Made by a program: the position numbers and the translations under genes. From Clostridium sp. UBA4548 (GTDB lineage: Bacteria > Bacillota > Clostridia > Clostridiales > Clostridiaceae), in NCBI RefSeq assembly GCF_002387895.1, contig NZ_DGLI01000015.1:1-54335 (forward strand): DNA of 54,335 bases. The letters are read 5' to 3'. Numbering within the stretch: the first letter of the stretch is position 1; every line of letters starts with the position of its first letter. The notes under the pieces are model-generated. The model made no database searches. It worked only from the letters and a program-made list of their open reading frames with translations, and had not been told where the DNA came from. Shown here one piece after another: positions 8,089 to 16,865 of this stretch.

Positions 8089-8892
8089 ATGACAGAAGAT
8101 AAATTAATGGAAATTATAGAAAGTAACCCAATTATCATAAAAAACATTCCTAATCCTAGCGAAAAGATAAAGATAGCAGCAATTAAAAGAGATGGAATGA
8201 TGATAAGGTACATAGAAAACCCAACTGAGGAAATGAAAGAATTGGCATTGAAAAGTAGTATTAGAGCTATAGAATTCATAGATAATCCAACCTATGACAT
8301 GAAAAAATATGCTGTATCAAGGGCATGGAATACTTTACAATATATTAAGAATCCTTGTGAAGACTTGCTTAACATAGGTATTAACCAAAAGGGATGGGCA
8401 ATAAGATATGCTGAAAATCCAAGTTTAGAAATTCAAAAACTAGCTATCAAAAAAGACTATGATTCCATAAAATACATTAAAAACCCTTGTGAGGAGCTTC
8501 AGCTTTTAGCTATAAGCATAAATTATGAAGCTTTAAGGTATATAGATAAGCCTACTTTAAAGGCCGAAATCTTGGCCGTAAAAGAAAATGAATCAGCTAT
8601 TAAGTTTATAACAAATATTGATGAAAATAAAAAGCTTATACTTTTGAAAAACAATCCTTCGGTAATGAAGTATTTTATTAAGGATATACCTAAGGAGAAA
8701 GTTGAAGAAGCTTTAAAAGAAGTCTTATCTAAAGAGCAGGTTGAGGAAAACTATGTGAGAGCTTTTATTAATTGTAATAGTATTAGTGAAAAACAAGGTA
8801 ACATATCTATGGATAAAATTCTTTTTATTAATAAGTATGGTAGTAAGAAAGCAAGGAGAATAACTGTGGATGAAAAGTTGAAAGTTTACTAA
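8089..8892 (+). CDS. Eight-repeat alpha-solenoid protein (DUF4116-like)
   Basis: A 267-aa protein built mostly from eight tandem 22-residue repeats at residues 11-32, 33-54, 55-76, 77-98, 99-120, 121-142, 143-164 and 165-186. The consensus is roughly five variable residues, AI-x-YI-x-NP, then a charged helix ending LAI. This predicts a short two-helix unit stacked into a solenoid, similar to DUF4116-type repeats, which usually bind proteins. The remaining 80 residues are charged and unassigned. The ATG at 8089 is preferred over 8074 because GAGGTGGG lies between them. It is followed after 64 bp by the MoxR-like and VWA genes, suggesting a shared task. The function is unknown. Confidence 0.85.
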   Translation: MTEDKLMEIIESNPIIIKNIPNPSEKIKIAAIKRDGMMIRYIENPTEEMKELALKSSIRAIEFIDNPTYDMKKYAVSRAWNTLQYIKNPCEDLLNIGINQKGWAIRYAENPSLEIQKLAIKKDYDSIKYIKNPCEELQLLAISINYEALRYIDKPTLKAEILAVKENESAIKFITNIDENKKLILLKNNPSVMKYFIKDIPKEKVEEALKEVLSKEQVEENYVRAFINCNSISEKQGNISMDKILFINKYGSKKARRITVDEKLKVY

Positions 8893-8904
8893 AGGTACAA
8901 AGGA

Positions 8905-8956
8905 AAGGAAGTGAAACTTTGAGAAGAAAAAATTAACCTCTTCTCAAAGAAAATAT
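8905..8956 (+). promoter_or_regulatory. Leader with 5-codon ORF, A6 tract and hairpin before the AAA+ gene
   Basis: AAGGAAGTG (8905-8913) is well placed for a TTG at 8919, which opens only five codons and stops at 8934-8936. CTTTGAGAAG (8917-8926) pairs perfectly with CTTCTCAAAG (8940-8949). The ATPase ATG at 8957 has no Shine-Dalgarno of its own. One extra A in the A6 run (8927-8932) would fuse the TTG frame to the ATPase, adding LRRKKLTSSQRKY before the Met. This may be a reinitiation leader, a slippage site or a sequencing indel. Confidence 0.6.
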
Positions 8957-10075
8957 ATGAATTTTAAAGATACTTTAATCAGTGCAGAAATTATTATTGA
9001 AACGGGAGAAGTTCCTTTAATAGTTGGAGAAAGTGGAATAGGTAAAACTGCTTTAGCCAAAGAACTTAGCAAAAAACGAGGATGGAATTTAGTTATTATA
9101 GATGGAAATTTGCTTAAGGAGGGAGAAATTGGTGGCCTACCAACCATAGAAGAGTATAAAAGCATAGATGTTAATGGGAATTTAGTTAATAAAAAAAGAA
9201 CTGTTTATGCTGTTCATACTAAACTTCAGGATATTGATGAGTTTGTAAAAAATGAAGGAGAAGTGCTTTTATTTATTGACGAGATTAATCGTTGTGAGCA
9301 CACTGTTCAACAGGAACTTATGAATCTGATATTAAATAGAGAAATTAACGGATATAGTTTGGATAATAGGGTGAAAATTTTGGCCGCAATGAATCCTTCA
9401 AGTAAATACGGGGAAGATTTTGATTACCAAGTAGTAGATATGGACTCAGCACAGGAAAATAGGTTTGTTTGGCTTTATATGGAAAGTGATACTAAAGCAT
9501 GGCTCCACTGGGCAATAGAAAAGGGTGTTGAAGATAAAGTAATAGAATTTATAGCTACCTTCCCAGAATACTTACATAGTAAGGATAGTAATGTTTATGC
9601 AAAAGCCACACCTAGAAGTTATGAGAGAGTTTCTAAAATTTATAAGCTATATAAGGAAAATAGCAGAGACATTCCTAAAAGAGTGCTTTTTAATATAGTA
9701 GCTGGAAACTTAGGCAATAAAATAGCAGAAGAATTTATTTCCTTTAGTGAGGAAAATAATAAACCTTTAATCTCCGCTGAGAAAGTGTTTGAGGGGACGG
9801 AGATATCTAAGGAAACTTTACTAAGGATAAAGACAGAAAGTCACACAAGATTATATTTAACTGCTAAAAATCTCCTACATATTTTAGAGTGTGGATATCC
9901 CATAGAAAAGCAAATAGAGAGGTTTATTAAGTTTATAGAACTTTACCCAGTAGACTTAAGACTTGCATTGATGCAGGAGATGAAGTTAAGTTACAACAAG
10001 GTTTATAGTTTATCCATAGAAAATGAAGATTTTATAAATATGTATTTTGCTGCTTATGATGAAATAAAAGGTTAG
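8957..10075 (+). CDS. MoxR-type AAA+ ATPase
   Basis: A 372-aa AAA+ protein. Walker A is GESGIGKT (24-31), Walker B ends FIDE (Asp108, Glu109), and the sensor-1 region is LAAMNPS. MoxR ATPases act as chaperones that remodel or load metal cofactors into target proteins, commonly together with a VWA-domain partner, which is encoded 8 bp downstream. The ATG at 8957 has no ribosome-binding site; translation may begin further upstream at TTG 8919 if a frame change occurs in the A6 tract. Otherwise the length is normal for the group. With the upstream repeat protein it probably forms one operon. Confidence 0.92.
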   Translation: MNFKDTLISAEIIIETGEVPLIVGESGIGKTALAKELSKKRGWNLVIIDGNLLKEGEIGGLPTIEEYKSIDVNGNLVNKKRTVYAVHTKLQDIDEFVKNEGEVLLFIDEINRCEHTVQQELMNLILNREINGYSLDNRVKILAAMNPSSKYGEDFDYQVVDMDSAQENRFVWLYMESDTKAWLHWAIEKGVEDKVIEFIATFPEYLHSKDSNVYAKATPRSYERVSKIYKLYKENSRDIPKRVLFNIVAGNLGNKIAEEFISFSEENNKPLISAEKVFEGTEISKETLLRIKTESHTRLYLTAKNLLHILECGYPIEKQIERFIKFIELYPVDLRLALMQEMKLSYNKVYSLSIENEDFINMYFAAYDEIKG

Positions 10076-10083
10076 GTGGTATA

Positions 10084-11439
10084 ATGGGGAATAAGTTTCA
10101 TGAATTAAAAGAAGAGCTTTATGAAGTTATTTCAAATGTGCAGTCTGTAGAGGATATTCCTAGGGATTTTGATGAGAAATTTTTAAATCTCATAAACAAA
10201 GTAAATTTCTTACTTATGGAGGATAAGGATAATTTTTATGGTTACTTTCTTCTGCAAATGGGAAGAGCAGTTAAATATGATATTGCATCGCCAACTTCAA
10301 TAGAATTTAAGCAAGCGAAATATGTTATTTATTTTAATCCTTTTATTTATTTAAGTCTTACTGCTGAGCAAATGCAAAGTACCATAAAGCATGAAATTCA
10401 TCACATACTTAGCTTACACTTAATAAGGGCTAAACAACTTAAATATACTTATAGCACCCTAGCAATTAATATGGCCATGGATATAGTTGTAAATCAATAC
10501 TTAGATTATTTACCTCCTTACGCTACAACCATTGAATGGGTTAATTTAAAATATAATTTAAACCTAAAACCTTATAATTCTATGGAATACTATGTAAATA
10601 GGATTCAAGAAGAGTTAAATTTATTAGAAGAGAATGAAGAAGATGATACAATGGAAAGTGACATTGAAAAGGAGTATGATATTTCTAAAACTCATAATCA
10701 GTGGGATAAGTCTTTAGAAATTGATGATAAAACTCTTAAGGAATTCACAGAAAAATTTGCAAGAGAAGCAGTAAAAGGTACAATACCAGTTTTTTTAAGT
10801 TCTATGATAGAGGCTTTATGTAGTGAAAAGGGAGAGATACCTTGGAATATATATTTAAAAAAACTAATGGGAACTTTGGAAAGTAAAAAAAAGAAGACTA
10901 TAACAAGAAGAAATAGACGACAACCTAATAGATTAGATTTAAAAGGAGAATTGAGGAGTCACATAGCTAAAGTAACTGTAGCAATTGATATTAGTGGTAG
11001 TATTAGTGACGAAGAATTTCAGCAAGCAATGAAGGAAGTATTAAGTATTGTTAAGAATTATAATCATGAGATAACTATTTTAGAGTGTGATACAGAAATA
11101 AGAAGAAGTTATAAGATAAAATCAATAAAGGATATAAAGGAAAGAGAAGTAACTGGTGGTGGCACCAAGTTTAGTCCTGTATTCCAATATGTTAATGGTA
11201 CAGACACTAATATTCTAATATATTTTACTGATGGCAAAGGCGAGGAAAGATTAAAAGCTCTTCCAAAGGCTTATAGTACTCTTTGGATAATTTCAGGAAG
11301 AGGCGACAAGCTTTCTTTAAATAATCCTTTTGGAATTGTTAAAAGGCTAAAGAAGGTGGATATCAGAACAGACAATGTAGATTTATTAGATATAAAAAAT
11401 GAAGGGTGGTCAATGAATAGTCAACAACCTATGATTTAA
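10084..11439 (+). CDS. DUF2201 protein: HExxH metallopeptidase-like domain plus VWA-like domain
   Basis: A 451-aa two-domain protein. The N-terminal half has HEIHH (His103-His107), a zincin-type HExxH motif, within IKHEIHHILSLHL. A charged linker (about 180-220) follows. The C-terminal domain starts VAIDISGSIS (about 299-308) with the DxSxS metal-adhesion motif, and ends with a conserved Thr-Gly-Gly-Gly-Thr and FTDGKG. In bacteria DUF2201 proteins are regularly encoded beside MoxR ATPases, as here (8-bp gap; AGGTGGT overlaps the end of the upstream gene). Whether the HExxH site is catalytic is unproven. A compact terminator follows. Confidence 0.9.
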   Translation: MGNKFHELKEELYEVISNVQSVEDIPRDFDEKFLNLINKVNFLLMEDKDNFYGYFLLQMGRAVKYDIASPTSIEFKQAKYVIYFNPFIYLSLTAEQMQSTIKHEIHHILSLHLIRAKQLKYTYSTLAINMAMDIVVNQYLDYLPPYATTIEWVNLKYNLNLKPYNSMEYYVNRIQEELNLLEENEEDDTMESDIEKEYDISKTHNQWDKSLEIDDKTLKEFTEKFAREAVKGTIPVFLSSMIEALCSEKGEIPWNIYLKKLMGTLESKKKKTITRRNRRQPNRLDLKGELRSHIAKVTVAIDISGSISDEEFQQAMKEVLSIVKNYNHEITILECDTEIRRSYKIKSIKDIKEREVTGGGTKFSPVFQYVNGTDTNILIYFTDGKGEERLKALPKAYSTLWIISGRGDKLSLNNPFGIVKRLKKVDIRTDNVDLLDIKNEGWSMNSQQPMI

Positions 11440-11462
11440 AAATTATAATTATTTATTGTTTT

Positions 11463-11490
11463 GGAAGGGATACCTTCCTTTTTTTATTTT
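11463..11490 (+). terminator. Terminator of the repeat-MoxR-VWA operon
   Basis: GGAAGG (11463-11468) pairs with CCTTCC (11473-11478) over a GATA tetraloop and is followed by a T-rich tail. It is a classic intrinsic terminator. Confidence 0.85.
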
Positions 11491-11592
11491 GTACAAAAAT
11501 ATGCTTTTAAATTATATATTCCAGACTCAATTCATATAATTAAATGAGTTTTTAAAATTTATTTAAGCTTGCAAAAAGGAGATGAAGTTATT

Positions 11593-12765
11593 GTGCTTAA
11601 AAGCAATATGCCTTTAAGGCTTAGGGATACTTGGGTAGAAATAAATTTAGATAATATAATTTGGAATTTAGATGAAGCTAAAAAACTTCTTTCAAAGGAA
11701 ACAAAAATAGCGGCAGTGTTAAAGGCTAATGCTTATGGACATGGAGCAATTGAAGTTGCAAGAATACTTGTTGATAAAGGGGTAGACTATATAGCAGTTG
11801 CCTGTTTATTAGAAGCTATAGAACTAAGAAGAGAGTTTAAGGATATACCTATATTAGTTATGGGCTATACGTCAGATGAATATCTGCATATTGCTGTAGA
11901 AAACAATATAACCTTAACCATTTTTAGTGCTTTGCAAGGAGAGATACTTTCAAAGATAGCTTCATACTTAAAAACAATACAAAAAGTTCATATAAAAATT
12001 GATACAGGTTTTAATCGATTAGGTTTTAAATGGAGTAAAGATTTGAAAAATATTATAAAAAGCATTTATAAACTTAAAAATATTGAAGTTGAAGGTATAT
12101 TTACACATCTTGCCCTGGTCAATAGCAAAGAAGATGAGAAACAATTTGCTTTATTTCAAAAAGTTATAGAAGAAATAGAAGAAGAGAAAATTCATATTCC
12201 TATTAAACATGTATGTGACAGTATTGGCATGGTTAGATATCCTGAGTTTCACATGAATATGATTAGACTTGGAGCATTTCTATATGGAATGAGTCCATCA
12301 AGAATTAGCGACAAGTTACCAGTTTTAAAAACCGCTTTAACATTTAAAACTAAAATTTCTCATATTAAGCATATACAAAAGGGTGAAGGGGTAGGTTATG
12401 ATTACTCTTTTATAGCAAAGGAAAAGGTGAAAGTTGGTACTTTACCTGTGGGATATGCTGATGGTTACATGAGGTGTCTTTCTAATGTTGGGGAAGTAAG
12501 TATTAATGGTGAAAAGGCTAAAGTAATAGGAAAAATATGTATGGATCAAGCTATGATAGACTTGACTAGCATATCCAATGTAAAAGTTGGAGATGAAGTG
12601 GTTCTTTTAGGAGGACAAGGAGAAAACTCTGTAGGTGTGATAGAAGTAGCTGATAAATGTAATACAAATAGAAATGAGGTTTTAAGTGTAATAAGTAGAA
12701 GAGTTCCTAGAGTATATATAAAAGATGAAAAAAATATTGGGGAAGTTAATTATTTAATGACTTAG
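11593..12765 (+). CDS. alr: Alanine racemase
   Basis: A 390-aa PLP enzyme of fold type III that interconverts L- and D-alanine for peptidoglycan. PLP binds Lys44 in VLKANAYGHG; the catalytic Tyr lies in GVGYDYSF, and LPVGYADGY and GKICMDQAMIDL are further family blocks. The GTG at 11593 is preferred over the TTG at 11569, because AAAAGGAGA (11574-11582) is correctly spaced only for 11593. It leads a four-gene run (M20 amidohydrolase 19 bp downstream, then D-aminopeptidase and LD-carboxypeptidase). That suggests a catabolic or recycling racemase rather than the sole biosynthetic one. A TATAAT at 11535-11540 may be its -10. Confidence 0.96.
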   Translation: MLKSNMPLRLRDTWVEINLDNIIWNLDEAKKLLSKETKIAAVLKANAYGHGAIEVARILVDKGVDYIAVACLLEAIELRREFKDIPILVMGYTSDEYLHIAVENNITLTIFSALQGEILSKIASYLKTIQKVHIKIDTGFNRLGFKWSKDLKNIIKSIYKLKNIEVEGIFTHLALVNSKEDEKQFALFQKVIEEIEEEKIHIPIKHVCDSIGMVRYPEFHMNMIRLGAFLYGMSPSRISDKLPVLKTALTFKTKISHIKHIQKGEGVGYDYSFIAKEKVKVGTLPVGYADGYMRCLSNVGEVSINGEKAKVIGKICMDQAMIDLTSISNVKVGDEVVLLGGQGENSVGVIEVADKCNTNRNEVLSVISRRVPRVYIKDEKNIGEVNYLMT

Positions 12766-12784
12766 ATGGGTTGGAGGTGAAATT

Positions 12785-13972
12785 TTGGATAAGGATTTAT
12801 TAAAAAATCAGATAATGAATATGAAACCTTGGCTTATAAGTATTAGAAGAGATTTGCACATGCATCCTGAACTCGGTTTGGAAGAATATAGAACTAGTGA
12901 TGTAATAAAAAAATATTTAAAAGAAATGAATATAGAATATGAAACTTATGAAGGTCAAACCGCTGTAGTTGGAATAATATATGGTAAGTTTCAGGGTAAA
13001 ACCATTGGCATAAGAGCCGATATGGATGCATTACCTATAACTGAAAGTAATGAGGTATCATACAAATCTCAAAAAGAAGGAGCTATGCATGCCTGTGGAC
13101 ATGATGCTCATGTTACGATGCTTCTAGGAGCTGCAAAAATATTAAGTAATATGAAAGATGAGCTTCATGGAAACATAAAGTTATTTTTCCAACCTGCAGA
13201 AGAAACTGTTGGAGGAGCAGATAGAATGGTGAAGTCTGGATGCATGGAAAATCCAAAAGTAGACTATGTCATAGGTTTGCATGTAATGCCAAATCATCCT
13301 TGTGGAATTATTGAGACTAAGTATGGAGCATTAAATGGTGCGAGTGATGGAATTAGCATTACGCTAAAGGGGAAACAAGCTCATGGTGCATATCCTGATT
13401 TAGGCACAGATGCCATAGTAATTGCTGGGCATGTAATCACTGCTCTTCAAACTATAGTAAGTCGAAATGTATCTCCTTTAGATTCTGCGGTGCTAACCCT
13501 TGGAACAATAAATGGTGGAGTTAAAGGGAACGTAATAGCTCATGAGGTGAAAATTAGAGGAACTTTAAGAACAATTGATCCTGCTACAAGAGTTATGGTA
13601 AAAGAGCGGATAAAACATATAGTAGAGAGTGTGGCAAAATCCTTTGGCGGAGAAGGTCTTGTAGAAATTGAAGAAGGATATGCAGCACTTATAAATTCTT
13701 CAGAGGTTGTAGAGGTGATAATTAATACTGTTAAAGAGAACTTTGGTGAAAGTGCCTTAGTTATTAAGGATAAGCCTAGTCTTGGAGTAGAAGATTTTTC
13801 ATATTTTATTGATGCTTCAAAAGGGGCTTTTTATCATTTGGGATGTGGAAATGTAGAAAAGAAAATTACTGCGCCTCTTCATAATTCTTACTTCGATATT
13901 GATGAGGAGTGTCTTCCACTAGGAGTGCTTGCACACACCTTAATTACTCTTAATCTTTTAAATAAGAAATAG
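12785..13972 (+). CDS. M20 family amidohydrolase (N-acyl-amino acid/hippurate hydrolase type)
   Basis: A 395-aa zinc peptidase-family enzyme of the HipO/IAA-amino-acid hydrolase group. RRDLHMHPELG opens the catalytic domain, followed by GIRADMDALP, the metal motif HACGHDAH (from His102) and QPAEE. The lid domain lies around residues 185-295. These enzymes cleave N-acylated amino acids or dipeptides in the cytosol. The start is TTG at 12785 with GGAGGTG upstream. Sitting between alr and a D-aminopeptidase, it may act on D-amino-acid or muropeptide-derived amides; the substrate is an inference. Confidence 0.92.
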   Translation: MDKDLLKNQIMNMKPWLISIRRDLHMHPELGLEEYRTSDVIKKYLKEMNIEYETYEGQTAVVGIIYGKFQGKTIGIRADMDALPITESNEVSYKSQKEGAMHACGHDAHVTMLLGAAKILSNMKDELHGNIKLFFQPAEETVGGADRMVKSGCMENPKVDYVIGLHVMPNHPCGIIETKYGALNGASDGISITLKGKQAHGAYPDLGTDAIVIAGHVITALQTIVSRNVSPLDSAVLTLGTINGGVKGNVIAHEVKIRGTLRTIDPATRVMVKERIKHIVESVAKSFGGEGLVEIEEGYAALINSSEVVEVIINTVKENFGESALVIKDKPSLGVEDFSYFIDASKGAFYHLGCGNVEKKITAPLHNSYFDIDEECLPLGVLAHTLITLNLLNKK

Positions 13973-14068
13973 TTATGGATTGAGCTCTTAACTCGTAGAG
14001 CTTAGCTATGAAGTTTTAATTAATATAAAAAGGAATAATCCACATTTTTAATATTAGGGGGACTTTTT

Positions 14069-14869
14069 ATGAAAATATTTATTAGTGCAGACATTGAAGG
14101 AACTACAGGGGTTGTGAATTGGGATGAAACAGAAATTGATAAGGAATTCAGCAAATATTTTTGTGAGCAAATGACAAAAGAGGTTAATGCTGCTTGTGAA
14201 GGAGCTATATCAGGGGGAGCAGAAGAAGTTTTTATAAAAGATGCTCATGGACCAGCAAGAAATATTAATCCTTCTAATTTACCAGAGAATGTTAAAATTA
14301 TGAGGGGATGGGCAAGAAATCCACTAATTATGATGGCAGGACTAGATGAGACCTTTCAAGGGGTTATATTTACTGGGTATCACTCAGCAGCTGGGGAAAA
14401 TGGGAATCCATTAGCTCACACTCTAAATGGGAGCATACAACATATGTATATCAATGGAGAAGTTGCTAGTGAGTTTTTAATAAATGCATATACAGCAGCG
14501 TATTATAATGTTCCGGTGTTATTTTTAAGTGGAGACAAAGCCCTTTGTCAGTCGGTGAAAAAAATAAATAAGAATATAAAAACTGTTGCTGTTAGTGAAG
14601 GTATTGGACAGGGATCTATTTCAATCCATCCCAATCTAGCAATAAAAAAGATTAAAGAACAAGTATATGAAGCTGTTAAAGATGATTTATCAAAGTATAT
14701 TGTTGAGCTTCCAAAGTTTTTTAGTGTAGAAGTTAAGTTCAAAGATCACTTTATTGCATACAAGGGTGGTTTTTATCCTGGAGCAACTCAGGTAGATGCT
14801 AAAACCATTAAGTATGAAGCAGAGGACTATATGGATGTGCTCAAGTTTATATTCTTTGCAGTGAACTAA
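14069..14869 (+). CDS. dppA: M55 family D-aminopeptidase (DppA-like)
   Basis: A 266-aa zinc aminopeptidase related to Bacillus DppA, which removes D-amino acids from D-Ala-D-Ala-type peptides. The N-terminus FISADIEGTTG supplies zinc ligands Asp8 and Glu10; DAHGPARNI and FTGYHSAAGEN follow with the conserved His residues. GGGGGAC precedes the ATG by 8 nt. It starts 96 bp after the amidohydrolase gene and 34 bp ahead of the LD-carboxypeptidase gene, consistent with joint use in cell-wall peptide breakdown. Confidence 0.94.
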   Translation: MKIFISADIEGTTGVVNWDETEIDKEFSKYFCEQMTKEVNAACEGAISGGAEEVFIKDAHGPARNINPSNLPENVKIMRGWARNPLIMMAGLDETFQGVIFTGYHSAAGENGNPLAHTLNGSIQHMYINGEVASEFLINAYTAAYYNVPVLFLSGDKALCQSVKKINKNIKTVAVSEGIGQGSISIHPNLAIKKIKEQVYEAVKDDLSKYIVELPKFFSVEVKFKDHFIAYKGGFYPGATQVDAKTIKYEAEDYMDVLKFIFFAVN

Positions 14870-14903
14870 GACAATCTCTTGAATTTGAAAAGGGGGGCAA
14901 AAG

Positions 14904-15839
14904 GTGATAAAACCTAAACAATTAAAAAAAGGTGATACCATAGGAATAGTAGCACCAGCAAGTCCAACAAGGAAACCTAATAGTATTGAAAAATCTATTA
15001 AGGTTTTAGAGAGTCAAGGATTTAATGTAGTAGTTGGACAGAGCTGTAGAGAAAAGTATGGGCATTTATCAGGTAGCGATGAAGTGAGAGCAAGAGATAT
15101 TAATAACATGTTCAGGGATAAAAATATTAACGGGATTTTTTGCATTAGAGGGGGTTATGGCACACCTAGAATACTAGATATGCTAGATTATGATAATATA
15201 AGGAAAACTCCAAAAGTTTTTCTTGGTTATAGTGATATTACAGCTATTCATATAGCCTTAAATCAAATTTGTAATTTAATAACTTTCCACGGTCCAATGA
15301 CGGTTTCTGATATGATAGAAGACTTTGATGATTTTTCAAAAGAAAGTTACTTAGAGGCAATAAGTTCTACATTGCCCTTAGGCAAACTCTTTAACCCTGA
15401 AGGAATAGAAATCAAAAGTTTAAATTCAGGAAATGCTAAGGGAAAAATAGTGGGTGGAAACTTATCTTTAATAGCTTGCACATTAGGAACACCTTTTGAA
15501 ATAGATACAAAAGGAAAAATACTACTAATGGAAGATATAGGTGAGTTTACTTATTCAATAGATAGAATGCTTACCCAACTTAAATTAGCAGGGAAATTTG
15601 AGGATTGTAATGGTATAATTCTTGGAGACTTTAAAGATTGCAAACCAGAACACGAAGGTTATGGACTTTCCTTATTTCAAGTATTTAAGGATATTATAGC
15701 TTCTGCAAACAAACCAACAATATATAATCTTATGGCAGGGCACTGCTCTCCTAAAATAACTATACCACTAGGAGTTGAGGCTATTGTTGATGGAGATGCT
15801 TGTAGTTTAACTATAGTAGAAGCTGCAATGATACCATAA
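14904..15839 (+). CDS. ldcA: S66 family LD-carboxypeptidase (LdcA-like)
   Basis: A 311-aa serine peptidase that releases the terminal D-alanine from muramyl tetrapeptides in the cytosol. KKGDTIGIVAPASP starts the Rossmann-like domain; CIRGGYG forms the oxyanion region, and FLGYSDIT holds the nucleophile Ser110. The Glu/His dyad lies in MEDIGE and MAGHCSPK. The start is GTG at 14904 after AGGGGGGC. It closes the alr-amidohydrolase-DppA-LdcA run: D-alanine released here could be racemised by Alr to L-alanine and fermented. Confidence 0.95.
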   Translation: MIKPKQLKKGDTIGIVAPASPTRKPNSIEKSIKVLESQGFNVVVGQSCREKYGHLSGSDEVRARDINNMFRDKNINGIFCIRGGYGTPRILDMLDYDNIRKTPKVFLGYSDITAIHIALNQICNLITFHGPMTVSDMIEDFDDFSKESYLEAISSTLPLGKLFNPEGIEIKSLNSGNAKGKIVGGNLSLIACTLGTPFEIDTKGKILLMEDIGEFTYSIDRMLTQLKLAGKFEDCNGIILGDFKDCKPEHEGYGLSLFQVFKDIIASANKPTIYNLMAGHCSPKITIPLGVEAIVDGDACSLTIVEAAMIP

Positions 15840-15867
15840 TAAAATAATAACAGAATAAATTATTAGA

Positions 15868-15896
15868 AAAGGCTGCAGTTAATATTTGCAGCCTTT
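15868..15896. terminator. Shared terminator between ldcA and the DUF3793 gene
   Basis: AAAGGCTGCA (15868-15877) pairs perfectly with TGCAGCCTTT (15887-15896). It lies between convergent genes and can serve both strands. Confidence 0.85.
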
Positions 15897-15924
15897 AAAA
15901 TATGAATTATTAATGAGAAAATAA

Positions 15925-16530
15925 TTATAAAATTATTTCATCCAAAAAAAGGTTATCGCAAAATATAGTTCTTATTATATCTAACTTAGCTCTATCAAAT
16001 TTTTCAAAAGATTCTAGGGCTGAAGATTTATCATGATAAACCTTCCAATAACCACATAATAGAAATGGTTTGTTAGGATTATTTATAAAGGTTTTTACAT
16101 CTTCAAGGGGGAAGTCTAAAAAAACACCTAGTTCATGGGGACAGTTCATAATATCATATCTGCTTTTTAAAGTTATAAGATAATCATTTAAAGAACCTTC
16201 AGGGTTATAGGTATACTGAGAAAGAAATTCTACTACCTCATCATTGCTAAGTTTCTTTTCAAGGAGTTTTTCGTCATAAAATAGTATTGCTATATAATTT
16301 TTTGCTTCTCTAAGTTCAAAAGCCTTTATACCTAGTTCCTTTAAAATTTCATCTTTATATATATACCAATTTTTCTTTGCATTTCTATCATAATTACATA
16401 GAGTAACAGTACTTGAAGCCTTAAAGCCTTTTAAAGTAGGGGCACAATTATAAGCAATTATACTTTTCATATAATCTTTTTCACTTAAAGTAGTTAAAGC
16501 ACTTCTAAAAGCTTTTAAAATAGTACTCAT
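15925..16530 (-). CDS. DUF3793 family protein
   Basis: A 201-aa cytosolic protein recognised by the C-terminal block CPHELGVFLDFPLEDVKTFI and GYWKVYHD, typical of DUF3793 in clostridia. No catalytic motif is assigned for the family that I know of. ATG 16530 is preferred to the upstream GTG at 16539, since AGGAGC is 10 nt before the former and abuts the latter. It is transcribed alone, convergent with ldcA and divergent from dinB. Confidence 0.88.
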   Translation of the reverse strand: MSTILKAFRSALTTLSEKDYMKSIIAYNCAPTLKGFKASSTVTLCNYDRNAKKNWYIYKDEILKELGIKAFELREAKNYIAILFYDEKLLEKKLSNDEVVEFLSQYTYNPEGSLNDYLITLKSRYDIMNCPHELGVFLDFPLEDVKTFINNPNKPFLLCGYWKVYHDKSSALESFEKFDRAKLDIIRTIFCDNLFLDEIIL

Positions 16531-16865
16531 AATAACCACTGCTCCTATAATTTGATTTTTAATTATTATAAATACAACATTGACAGAATCATTTATTTTA
16601 GAGTTAAAGCACTTTTTTCAAATCATTTAGGGAAATGAGCCACCTTTTAGTATGAAGTTTGTAAATTTTATTTCTTATAGGATATTAAAATCTCTTACAC
16701 GTAGTATGTGTTTTTAATAGAATTTCTATGTTTTTTATAAAATTATGAGAACATAATTATAAATACTATAGGTAGAAAAGTTTGTTAGACTCCCAATAGT
16801 CTTGATAAGTTCTAATTATAAATAGTAAAATATAATGAGTATAACTATAAGATAGGATGGTGAAA
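16531..16865. other. Intergenic stretch between DUF3793 and dinB
   Basis: 335 AT-rich bases between divergent genes. TATAAT at 16830-16835 may be the dinB -10, without a good -35. No LexA-type operator or small gene was seen. Confidence 0.3.
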
